In this document: in pieces, positions 6,813 to 12,168 of the stretch | Position numbering within the stretch: position 1 is the first letter of the stretch | How the letters are laid out: every line of letters starts with the position of its first letter | NCBI GenBank assembly: GCA_964600845.1 | Contig: CAZRJW010000026.1 | Coordinates: 1 to 16,852, forward strand | Direction: 5' to 3' | DNA length: 16,852 bases | Source: JAGOTP01 sp964600845 | GTDB taxonomy: Bacteria; Patescibacteriota; Patescibacteriia; 2-12-FULL-60-25 | Notes under the pieces: generated by a model | The model's database searches: none | The model's input: the letters and a program-made list of their open reading frames with translations, nothing else | What the model was told of the DNA's origin: nothing | Translations under genes and position numbers: made by a program

Positions 6813-7769
6813 ATGTTCGCCGAGTCCTTTATCACGTTGGGCGCCCTGCTCGCGCTCCAAGTCCCCCTGGCTCGAGACCTGCCAACGGCGATCGCTGCTG
6901 TTGATGCCCTGCCTGCGGCGCGCTACGTGGCTCCCATGGCCCCCGTTCCTCGGAAAACCGAGATTGAGCGCTTGGGAATTGCTGTCTCGGCACAGTCCGC
7001 GAGTGTCATCGATGTCGCGACTGGACGCGTCCTGTTTGAAAAAGAAGCCAACAAACCACACCCAATCGCGAGCTTAACCAAACTCGCGACCGCGATGACG
7101 GTGCTGGATGATCGTCCCGACATGAAGGAGATGCTCACAATTTTGCCGGAAGACGACCCTCGTGAAGGAAAGACTGTGCTGCCGATTGGGGGAAAATTCA
7201 CACGGGAAGAATTGTTCCATGCGCTTTTGATTGGCTCCGTAAATACGGCAGGGAATACCTTAGCGCGTACATCCAAAGGGGGAATGACCGGATTCGTGGA
7301 ACGCATGAACGCAAAAGCAAAGGATCTTCATTTGTTGCAAGGAAAGTTTGTTGAGCCCACCGGTCTTGAACCCGACAACCAAGCGTCGGCGCGCGACGTA
7401 GCGATTTTGTTGCGTACCGCGTTGTCCTATCCAGAGATCCGCGAAACGACAGAGCGCTCGGCCCTCACGCTGCCGAACCGCCTCACCGGAAAGACGATCG
7501 AGGTGAATTCAACCAACTTATTGCTCGGCTCTTTTTTGAACAAGAATCCGTATCGGATCGTTGCGGCGAAGACAGGCTCACTTCCGGAGGCTGGCTACTG
7601 TTTGGCTCAAGCCACCCGTAAAGAAGGTTCCGGTGAAATCATCGCCGTCGTCCTCGGAAGCACAGACCACTTTGTCCGCTTCCAAGACGCCAAAGCCCTA
7701 ACCTTCTGGGCCTTCGACGCCTTCACCTGGCCCACCCCCATCAGCGCCCGTCTCTCAACCAAGCAATAA
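6813..7769 (+). CDS. D-alanyl-D-alanine carboxypeptidase family protein
   Basis: Penicillin-binding serine peptidase of the S11 (PBP5/DacA) type, expected to trim pentapeptide side chains of peptidoglycan outside the membrane. All three active-site motifs are present: SLTK (Ser87-Lys90), SVN (Ser142-Asn144) and KTG (Lys253-Gly255). A hydrophobic N-terminus (about residues 5-20) serves as a signal peptide or anchor. The 318-aa protein has the catalytic domain but little beyond it, so the C-terminal beta domain and amphipathic helix of larger homologues appear absent. After SVN the sequence reads TAGN where homologues often have DAA. ATG 6813 was chosen, 5 nt after scpB; the open frame upstream overlaps scpB and lacks homology. 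It is the last gene of the aspS unit. Confidence 0.9.
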   Translation: MFAESFITLGALLALQVPLARDLPTAIAAVDALPAARYVAPMAPVPRKTEIERLGIAVSAQSASVIDVATGRVLFEKEANKPHPIASLTKLATAMTVLDDRPDMKEMLTILPEDDPREGKTVLPIGGKFTREELFHALLIGSVNTAGNTLARTSKGGMTGFVERMNAKAKDLHLLQGKFVEPTGLEPDNQASARDVAILLRTALSYPEIRETTERSALTLPNRLTGKTIEVNSTNLLLGSFLNKNPYRIVAAKTGSLPEAGYCLAQATRKEGSGEIIAVVLGSTDHFVRFQDAKALTFWAFDAFTWPTPISARLSTKQ

Positions 7770-7779
7770 TCTCCCCACC

Positions 7780-7808
7780 TTGCCAGGATCCCAGCTGATT
7801 GTTAGACT
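7780..7808 (+). promoter_or_regulatory. Promoter of the structured leader and tRNA(CAT)
   Basis: TTGCCA (7780-7785), a 17-nt spacer and TAGACT (7803-7808). A transcript from here would start near 7815 and carry both stem-loops and the tRNA. Confidence 0.45.
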
Positions 7809-7821
7809 CGTGACCGTATTT

Positions 7822-7924
7822 GTTTGTCATACTTGCGCAGCGTAGCGAAGCAAACCGGAGGCATGTTGCAGACCCAAGTGAGCCTGGTAGCAACCAGGTG
7901 AACGGGTGGTCAGCAACATAGGCC
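7822..7924 (+). ncRNA. Structured non-coding element of two stem-loops upstream of tRNA(CAT)
   Basis: Hairpin 1 pairs GTTTG (7822-7826) with CAAAC (7851-7855), with inner CTT/AAG and CGC/GCG pairs. Hairpin 2 is long: GGC (7860-7862) with GCC (7922-7924), ATGTTGC (7863-7869) with GCAACAT (7913-7919), GACC (7871-7874) with GGTC (7908-7911) across an A:A mismatch, and apical CCTGGT (7883-7888) with ACCAGG (7893-7898) around an AGCA loop. No protein is convincing here. It may be a small RNA, a processed tRNA leader or a dispersed palindromic repeat. It lacks the GGAA tetraloop region of SRP RNA. The strand is assigned from the upstream promoter. Confidence 0.5.
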
Positions 7925-7929
7925 GAGGA

Positions 7930-8006
7930 GGCGGGATAGCTCAATCGGTTAGAGCGCGGGACTCATAAGCCCGAGGTTGGCAGTTCGATTCTGCCTCCCG
8001 CTACCA
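7930..8006 (+). tRNA. tRNA with CAT anticodon, probably elongator tRNA-Met
   Basis: A 77-nt cloverleaf with encoded CCA. The acceptor GGCGGGA pairs with TCCCGCT (G1:T72 wobble). The D stem is GCTC/GAGC, the anticodon loop CTCATAA, and the T arm GGCAG-TTCGATT-CTGCC. The pair closing the anticodon loop is an A31:G39 mismatch. It lacks the three G:C pairs next to the anticodon loop and the 1:72 mismatch of initiators, so it is elongator tRNA-Met, or possibly tRNA-Ile2 read through lysidine; sequence alone does not settle this. Confidence 0.92.
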
Positions 8007-8040
8007 ACAAACCCATCGGAGAAATCCGGTGGTTTTGTTT
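8006..8040 (+). terminator. Terminator directly after tRNA(CAT)
   Basis: The stem 8006-8020 with 8025-8039 has 15 positions with one C:T mismatch and one G:T wobble, closed by a GAAA tetraloop (8021-8024). The 3' arm ends in TTTTGTTT. It starts at the last base of CCA. Confidence 0.8.
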
Positions 8041-8064
8041 ATGCGCGGGAGCCGTATGTAGGAA

Positions 8065-8104
8065 CACGCCCGTGGACAAACAGACGTTTGTCCGGCCGGG
8101 CGTG
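8065..8104 (-). terminator. Strong hairpin downstream of the proline-rich gene
   Basis: CACGCCCG (8065-8072) pairs with CGGGCGTG (8097-8104), and GGACAAAC (8074-8081) with GTTTGTCC (8086-8093), loop AGAC. It lies 12 nt beyond the minus-strand stop codon. Only a weak T stretch follows on that strand, so it may act as an mRNA-stabilising 3' end as much as an intrinsic terminator. Confidence 0.5.
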
Positions 8105-8116
8105 CTGAGGAGGGGA

Positions 8117-8569
8117 TCAGCCCTTCTTAGGGATGGGCTGAGGGGGAGTCGAGAAGACGTACTTCAGCTCCGGAAAGTCGATCACGAGCTCGCGAAGAAA
8201 CTCTTCACGCTTCTTGCTACTCTCATTCTCCGACCGCCATTCAGCGAGGGCCCAGTGGAGGTAGCCGATCACGAGCTCACGCTGCTTGGGCTTGGTCTTG
8301 GGCGGAGGAGCGGGGAGCGTGGCGGGCCGTCCAGACCGTTTATCCTTGAATCGAGGGACTCGCGCAGGCGGCGGAAGCGGCGGGATGTTCACCGCGACCA
8401 TGCTGGGAGGCGCGACCGGCGGGATCGTCTGGACCTCCTCCGGAGCGAGATCGACAACCTCTTCTTCCTGAGGCGCGGGCGCAGGTGCAACGAGGGCCTG
8501 ACGAGTTGCGTTGGACGGTGCGGCGCGTGGGACGCGCGGTGGCGGACGATGGGTCTTCGGCTTAGCCAT
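8117..8569 (-). CDS. Proline-rich protein of unknown function
   Basis: This 150-aa protein is not recognised. Residues 1-95 are low-complexity, rich in Pro, Ala, Val and Glu (PAPAPQEEEVVDLAPEE, PPLPPPARVPR), and are surely disordered. The last 55 residues look folded and helical (RELVIGYLHWALAEWRSENE, REEFLRELVIDFPELKYVFS) and may be a small binding domain. A longer arginine-rich frame on the plus strand is rejected because the minus strand has a consistent signal set: a -35/-10 pair, AAGGAG 6 nt before ATG, and a hairpin after the stop. It is GC-rich and transcribed divergently from the YdjM-like gene. Confidence 0.7.
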   Translation of the reverse strand: MAKPKTHRPPPRVPRAAPSNATRQALVAPAPAPQEEEVVDLAPEEVQTIPPVAPPSMVAVNIPPLPPPARVPRFKDKRSGRPATLPAPPPKTKPKQRELVIGYLHWALAEWRSENESSKKREEFLRELVIDFPELKYVFSTPPQPIPKKG

Positions 8570-8643
8570 GGAGGACTCCTTCTTGGTGATCTATCCGTGT
8601 CTTGCAGGCTAGCGCGATCCGGCGGGAGTGTCTAGCAGCTTTT

Positions 8644-8672
8644 GATATATAAATTTCACTGAATGTAGCCAA
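8644..8672 (-). promoter_or_regulatory. Promoter of the proline-rich gene
   Basis: On the minus strand TTGGCT (8672-8667), a 17-nt spacer and TATATC (8649-8644). The predicted leader is about 68 nt and ends in AAGGAG just before the start codon. Confidence 0.5.
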
Positions 8673-8688
8673 AAAGTAGACATATGCG

Positions 8689-8717
8689 TTGAGTCACTCA
8701 TAGAAAAATGCTATTCT
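8689..8717 (+). promoter_or_regulatory. Promoter of the YdjM-like gene
   Basis: TTGAGT (8689-8694), a 17-nt spacer and TATTCT (8712-8717), the latter preceded by TGC. ATG 8735 follows 17 nt later, giving a leader of about 10 nt. It faces away from the promoter at 8644-8672. Confidence 0.6.
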
Positions 8718-8734
8718 CTTGGCATCAGATCGAT

Positions 8735-9211
8735 ATGTTTCTCACGACCCATGCGTTGATCGGTGCCCTCGTTGCGAACCAGTTTCCCCATCACCCGCTC
8801 ATTTCTTTTGCCTGTGGAATGGCCTCGCATTTTTTGACGGATATCATTCCGCATGGAGATTCAAAGCTCTATAAAGATTACGTCGCAGGCTCAAAAAAGA
8901 AGGTGCGAAAAGCAGTCGCCTACGTCATGATCGATGGGATCGTGGCTATTTATACGGTCCTTTTTCTCCTTAACGCAGGACTTCCTTCGGACAAGCTTAC
9001 TCTGACACTTGGGATTGCGGGTGGAGTCCTACCTGACTTATTGGTCGGAATCTACGAAGTGACACGTATTCCTGGCTTGCGCTGGTTTCATCGGTTGCAT
9101 TTCTTTTTCCACAACCTCGTGACCTCACGCAAAGGGGACGTGGCCTTCCGTTCAGGGCTCGCGATTCAATTTAGCTTGCTCGCCTTGGTTTGCGTTCGAT
9201 TATTCTACTAA
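8735..9211 (+). CDS. YdjM-like membrane-bound metal-dependent hydrolase (putative)
   Basis: The 158-aa protein resembles the YdjM family (inner-membrane putative metal-dependent hydrolases). It starts MFLTTHALIGALVANQF and has SHFLTDIIPHGD (31-42), with His6, His32, Asp36, His40 and Asp42 as plausible metal ligands. More histidines appear near residue 115-130 (RWFHRLHFFFHNL). About four hydrophobic segments suggest an integral membrane protein. Substrate is unknown; the hydrolase label rests on the family name. ATG 8735 was preferred over 8708 because 8708 precedes the -10 box and the homology starts at 8735. It stands alone between divergent promoters and the initiator tRNA. Confidence 0.8.
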   Translation: MFLTTHALIGALVANQFPHHPLISFACGMASHFLTDIIPHGDSKLYKDYVAGSKKKVRKAVAYVMIDGIVAIYTVLFLLNAGLPSDKLTLTLGIAGGVLPDLLVGIYEVTRIPGLRWFHRLHFFFHNLVTSRKGDVAFRSGLAIQFSLLALVCVRLFY

Positions 9212-9223
9212 GACGGGCCGCGA

Positions 9224-9252
9224 TTGACGGTCATAGCCAAGTTCGGTAGGAT
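9224..9252 (+). promoter_or_regulatory. Promoter of initiator tRNA
   Basis: TTGACG (9224-9229), a 17-nt spacer and TAGGAT (9247-9252). The tRNA begins 19 nt after the -10 box. Confidence 0.7.
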
Positions 9253-9270
9253 ACGGCGAAGTTGCAATGT

Positions 9271-9347
9271 AGCGGGGTAGAGCAGCCAGGTAGCTCGTCG
9301 GGCCCATAACCCGAAGGTCACCGGTTCAAATCCGGTCCCCGCAACCA
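9271..9347 (+). tRNA. Initiator tRNA-fMet (CAT) with C33
   Basis: A 77-nt cloverleaf with encoded CCA. Initiator marks are the unpaired 1:72 position (here A1:A72), the A11:T24 pair in the D stem, and three consecutive G:C pairs (29-31 with 39-41) beside the anticodon loop. The T arm is ACCGG-TTCAAAT-CCGGT. The anticodon loop reads CCCATAA, so position 33 (base 9304) is C and not the nearly universal U. Bacterial initiators normally read CTCATAA and commonly have C1:A72. Confidence 0.96.
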
Positions 9348-9348
9348 A

Positions 9349-9380
9349 GAAAAACACATCGTGAAAGCGATGTGTTTTTC
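9349..9380 (+). terminator. Terminator of initiator tRNA
   Basis: A perfect 13-bp stem, GAAAAACACATCG (9349-9361) with CGATGTGTTTTTC (9368-9380), around the loop TGAAAG. It starts 2 nt after CCA; the A/T ends of the stem supply the U tract. Confidence 0.9.
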
Positions 9381-9410
9381 TATTGGTGCAAAACACCGCA
9401 TACATACGCA

Positions 9411-9458
9411 GACACCCTCACCAGAAAGGCGCAGAGTGCTGCGGCTGGTGAGGGTGTT
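9411..9458 (-). terminator. Very strong hairpin after the 183-aa unknown gene
   Basis: ACACCCTCACCAG (9412-9424) pairs perfectly with CTGGTGAGGGTGT (9445-9457), and CGCAG (9430-9434) with CTGCG (9439-9443). It begins right at the minus-strand stop codon. No U tract follows on that strand, which is unlike the tRNA terminators nearby. Confidence 0.55.
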
Positions 9459-10010
9459 CTAGTGACTGCCTACGATGGACGTAGGAGCCAGCTGGTAGAG
9501 TCGAATGAGTGCGTCGATGATTTGCCAGGCCTCATCGTCGCTCACGGTGATGTCCCTTTCTTTGTTGGGTCTACCCGACAAGAGCTCCGTGATCTCTTCG
9601 AGACGGTTGGGCCCACGGTTGAAGCGATCTTCCATCTGCCCAACGAGGGCCGAGGGGATGATCACGGAGTGGGTGGCATCCTCGAGGTTCATCGTCACAG
9701 ACCAATTGTCCTCGAGATCGTCAGATGGGGCATTCTTGACGAACTGCACAGCCGAGTGATGTTCGCCTCGCGTCCCTGAGTAAACGTCGATACCGACGGC
9801 GAGGTACTCCTTCTTGTCGAGCAGCATGCTCGCGTTCAAGGTCCAGCCGTTGTGCCTGGCTTCTAGGCTGAGACACCCCACATGTACTTCAGTGACCGGT
9901 GCGCTGATCCCGGCCTTTTCGACTTCTCTGACGATTCTCTCCCAGTGCGCGTACGCCCTGGGAAAGGCCTTAGAGACTCGTTCTACGACGGATGATCGAT
10001 CGATCGTCAT
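9459..10010 (-). CDS. Conserved-looking soluble protein of unknown function
   Basis: This 183-aa protein is not recognised. It has no signal peptide or membrane segment. The N-terminal third is helical (VVERVSKAFPRAYAHWERIV). A beta-rich centre follows (EVHVGCLSLEARHNGWTLNAS, YLAVGIDVYSGTRGEHHS, WSVTMNLEDATHSVIIPSAL), and the C-terminal 60 residues are charged and helical, so it is probably one alpha/beta domain. ATG 10010 was chosen because GGAGG lies 5 nt before it; the frame is open to 10073 but without such a site. The gene is isolated and GC-rich, with a full promoter, a leader of about 47 nt and a strong 3' hairpin. Confidence 0.75.
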   Translation of the reverse strand: MTIDRSSVVERVSKAFPRAYAHWERIVREVEKAGISAPVTEVHVGCLSLEARHNGWTLNASMLLDKKEYLAVGIDVYSGTRGEHHSAVQFVKNAPSDDLEDNWSVTMNLEDATHSVIIPSALVGQMEDRFNRGPNRLEEITELLSGRPNKERDITVSDDEAWQIIDALIRLYQLAPTSIVGSH

Positions 10011-10033
10011 TGTCGCCTCCCCGTGTTCCTGAA

Positions 10034-10048
10034 CATACGGAATGTATG
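10034..10048. promoter_or_regulatory. Small inverted repeat in the leader of the 183-aa gene
   Basis: CATAC (10034-10038) and GTATG (10044-10048) flank GGAAT, between the promoter and the start codon of the minus-strand gene. It could be an operator or a small leader hairpin; five pairs is weak evidence. Confidence 0.3.
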
Positions 10049-10063
10049 GTGAAAGAACTCTAG

Positions 10064-10092
10064 ATATTGTCATAAAAAAGCAATTTTGTCAA
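10064..10092 (-). promoter_or_regulatory. Promoter of the 183-aa unknown gene
   Basis: On the minus strand a consensus TTGACA (10092-10087), a 17-nt spacer and CAATAT (10069-10064). Transcription should start near 10057. Confidence 0.55.
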
Positions 10093-10110
10093 AAATAAAG
10101 GCGTTATACA

Positions 10111-10140
10111 AAAAAACTCTCGCGTGTGCGAGAGTTTTTT
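10111..10140 (-). terminator. Terminator of tRNA-Leu
   Basis: A perfect 13-bp stem (10111-10123 with 10128-10140) with A6 at one end and T6 at the other, loop GTGT. It starts one base after the encoded CCA of the minus-strand tRNA. Being symmetric, it could stop transcription from both sides. Confidence 0.9.
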
Positions 10141-10141
10141 G

Positions 10142-10228
10142 TGGTGCCGGGAGAGAGAATCGAACTCTCATGACCTTTCGATCGCAGGATTTTGAGTCCT
10201 GTGCGTCTACCAATTCCGCCATCCCGGC
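10142..10228 (-). tRNA. tRNA-Leu (CAA)
   Basis: An 87-nt class II tRNA with encoded CCA. The acceptor GCCGGGA pairs with TCCCGGC, the anticodon stem CAGGA/TCCTG holds the loop CTCAAAA (anticodon CAA), and the long variable arm has a GATC/GGTC stem. The T arm is GAGAG-TTCGATT-CTCTC. It reads UUG leucine codons. Confidence 0.96.
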
Positions 10229-10246
10229 TAACAAATTTACTTGCAG

Positions 10247-10276
10247 AGGATAGCGGGTTCTTTGCCGCTCGGTCAA
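10247..10276 (-). promoter_or_regulatory. Promoter of tRNA-Leu
   Basis: On the minus strand TTGACC (10276-10271), an 18-nt spacer and TATCCT (10252-10247), 18 nt before the tRNA. Confidence 0.65.
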
Positions 10277-10319
10277 GATGGGTGGTGTGTGGGCAGGGGA
10301 AGAGGCCTCTTGGGTATGG

Positions 10320-10325
10320 TATACT
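10320..10325 (+). promoter_or_regulatory. Extended -10 promoter of the antiporter gene, nearly leaderless
   Basis: TGG precedes TATACT (10320-10325), which ends 10 nt before ATG 10336. No -35 box and no Shine-Dalgarno sequence are visible. Confidence 0.65.
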
Positions 10326-10335
10326 TGTCGACGAC

Positions 10336-12168
10336 ATGACGCTCTTTGCTGAACTCTCTGTTCTTTTTTTGGCAGCCGCTGGAGTGGCCTTTCTTTTTCA
10401 ATTACTGCGCTTGCCGGCGGTTGTTGGGTATCTGCTCGTTGGGCTTGGGCTAGGTCCATTCGCCCTAGGGATTCTTCAATCCTCGGAGCTCTTTGAGTTG
10501 CTCGCGCAGGTGGGGATGTGCGCGTTGCTTTTTTCGGTGGGGCTCCATGTAAACGCGAAAGCGATCAAAGAGATGGGGACGACGGTCTTGAAGATCGGTT
10601 TCATCCAGCTCGCGTTAAACGTGTGTCTTGGGTTGGTGATCGGCCGAGTCGTTGGGTTTAGTTGGTTCGCCTCAGCCCTCTTGGGAGCGGCGCTCTCGTT
10701 TAATAGTACGGTTCTGGCACTTCGTTCATTAGGTGAGCGAGGAGATCTGGGTCGAGCACACGGGAAAATTACGACCGGTATTCTCCTCTTGCAGGATATC
10801 TTTGCCACCATCGTTTTACTGATCGTCGGGATTGCTCCGTTGCAGGGCGGTGCGTCGGGAATATTCCTCGTTTTGGGAAAGGGGATTGCGCTTCTGCTCG
10901 TGGTGATGGGGATGTCGCATACTCTCCTGCCAAAGATTGTCGAACGTGCAGCTAGATCTCAAGAACTACTTGCGATTGGTTCGTTAGCCTTTGCGCTTGG
11001 GATGGCGCTGGCGTTTCATCAGGTGGGTTGGTCGTATGAGTTGGGAGCCTTGTTGGCTGGTATCTGCTTGGCGAATACGACGTATCGCTTTGAGATTGAA
11101 TCGAAGTTGAAGCCGATGCGAGAGTTGTTCCTCGTTGTTTTCTTTGTCTTGTTGGGAACGCGCGTTGATCCGGGGACGTTACGTTCTGGCTGGCAGATAG
11201 CGCTGGTCCTGGCCTTCTGCATTTTATGTATCAATCCGTTAGTGATTGGGCGATTGATGAGACACTTCGGTCAGGGGCGAGCCCCCTCTTTGCTGGTTGC
11301 CGTTCACTTGTCTCATTTGAGTGAGTTTTCGCTTCTGCTCCTGTTTGTGGCGGGTCGGGCGATGGCGTTGCCGGTCAGTTTTGTTTCTGCGATTACGGTC
11401 GCTGTAGGGGTAACCATGTTAGGAGGAAGTTTGTATATGAGTCATGCGGATCGGATTCGTCTGTTTATTGAGCGGGTATTTCATAAGCAGCGAGAGCGCA
11501 CACCTGGAAAAAAGAATGAATTCTCTGAAGAGTATGACGTGATCTTGTTCGGCTGCCACCGCATCGGAAGCGACTTCCTACCCTCCCTGAGGAAGATGAA
11601 GGCGAAGTACCTCGTGGTTGATTTTGATCCAGAGGCAATCGCGGATTTGGAGACGCATGGGATCCCTTGTCGCTATGGGGATGTCGAAGACCAGGAGTTC
11701 CTACGTGAAATTGGGGTTCAAAAGGCGAAGCTCGTCATCTCAACGATCCCTGATCATCAAGCTAGCCTTGCGTTACTCGCTTTGCGTCGTCGTATGCGTC
11801 CAATCGGCGCCACGATCCTGGTTGCACATACGATTGAATCGGCCTTATCGATGTATCGCCAAGGAGCGGCCTATGTCATCCTGCCGCATGTCTTGGGTGG
11901 GAATTATGCCTCCCAGTTGATCGAGACGCATGGTCTGACGAAAGACGCTCTCGAACATGAGCGTGCCCGCCACATCGCGCACCTGAAGACAAGAGGGAAC
12001 TTTGTGTCCTCGGCGCCTATGCTGACGCANNNNNNNNNNNNNNNNNNNNNNNNNNNNNNNNNNNNNNNNNNNNNNNNNNNNNNNNNNNNNNNNNNNNNNN
12101 NNNNNNNNNNNNNNNNNNNNNNNNNNNNNGAGCGTGAAGTTAACCACTACCATATTCGTACCTTATGA
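10336..12168 (+). CDS. KefB-type cation/proton antiporter with TrkA-N domain (interrupted by gap)
   Basis: Monovalent cation:proton antiporter-2 family. About a dozen hydrophobic segments cover residues 5-375, with the family-typical LLLQDIFA (Gln153-Asp154), the SFNSTVLAL region and the TRVDPGTL loop. A cytoplasmic TrkA-N (RCK) domain follows from about residue 400: YDVILFGCHRIGSDF with the nucleotide-binding Gly406-Gly411, then the acidic pair VVDFD and the GDVEDQEFL element. It likely exchanges K+ or Na+ for protons under nucleotide control. 564 residues are visible before the N run. The final 12 codons (12130-12168) end in TGA overlapping the parB ATG, but whether they belong to this gene depends on the true gap length. 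ATG 10336 was chosen from the promoter and family start. Confidence 0.85.
   Translation: MTLFAELSVLFLAAAGVAFLFQLLRLPAVVGYLLVGLGLGPFALGILQSSELFELLAQVGMCALLFSVGLHVNAKAIKEMGTTVLKIGFIQLALNVCLGLVIGRVVGFSWFASALLGAALSFNSTVLALRSLGERGDLGRAHGKITTGILLLQDIFATIVLLIVGIAPLQGGASGIFLVLGKGIALLLVVMGMSHTLLPKIVERAARSQELLAIGSLAFALGMALAFHQVGWSYELGALLAGICLANTTYRFEIESKLKPMRELFLVVFFVLLGTRVDPGTLRSGWQIALVLAFCILCINPLVIGRLMRHFGQGRAPSLLVAVHLSHLSEFSLLLLFVAGRAMALPVSFVSAITVAVGVTMLGGSLYMSHADRIRLFIERVFHKQRERTPGKKNEFSEEYDVILFGCHRIGSDFLPSLRKMKAKYLVVDFDPEAIADLETHGIPCRYGDVEDQEFLREIGVQKAKLVISTIPDHQASLALLALRRRMRPIGATILVAHTIESALSMYRQGAAYVILPHVLGGNYASQLIETHGLTKDALEHERARHIAHLKTRGNFVSSAPMLTXXXXXXXXXXXXXXXXXXXXXXXXXXXXXXXXXXEREVNHYHIRTL
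12030..12129. other. Assembly gap of 100 N
   Basis: Exactly 100 N, the usual placeholder for a gap of unknown size. Any reading frame drawn across it is arbitrary. The missing DNA could hold just the antiporter C-terminus or further genes such as parA. Confidence 0.99.

Noticed and set aside
7822..7924. Signal recognition particle (4.5S-like) RNA
   Set aside because: The long hairpin and a GTGAAC segment recall it, but the conserved GGAA tetraloop with its flanking AGCAGC region is absent and the apical loop is AGCA.
7741..7944. 67-aa minus-strand reading frame before tRNA(CAT)
   Set aside because: It is explained by the palindromic non-coding element and overlaps the tRNA; there is no initiation signal.
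8072..8635. 187-aa plus-strand reading frame
   Set aside because: It is arginine-rich, has no promoter or Shine-Dalgarno sequence, and lies opposite the minus-strand proline-rich gene, which has a complete signal set.
10336..12168. Continuous 610-residue antiporter frame as certain
   Set aside because: The apparent continuity depends on taking the 100 N placeholder as a true length; only 564 residues before it are supported.
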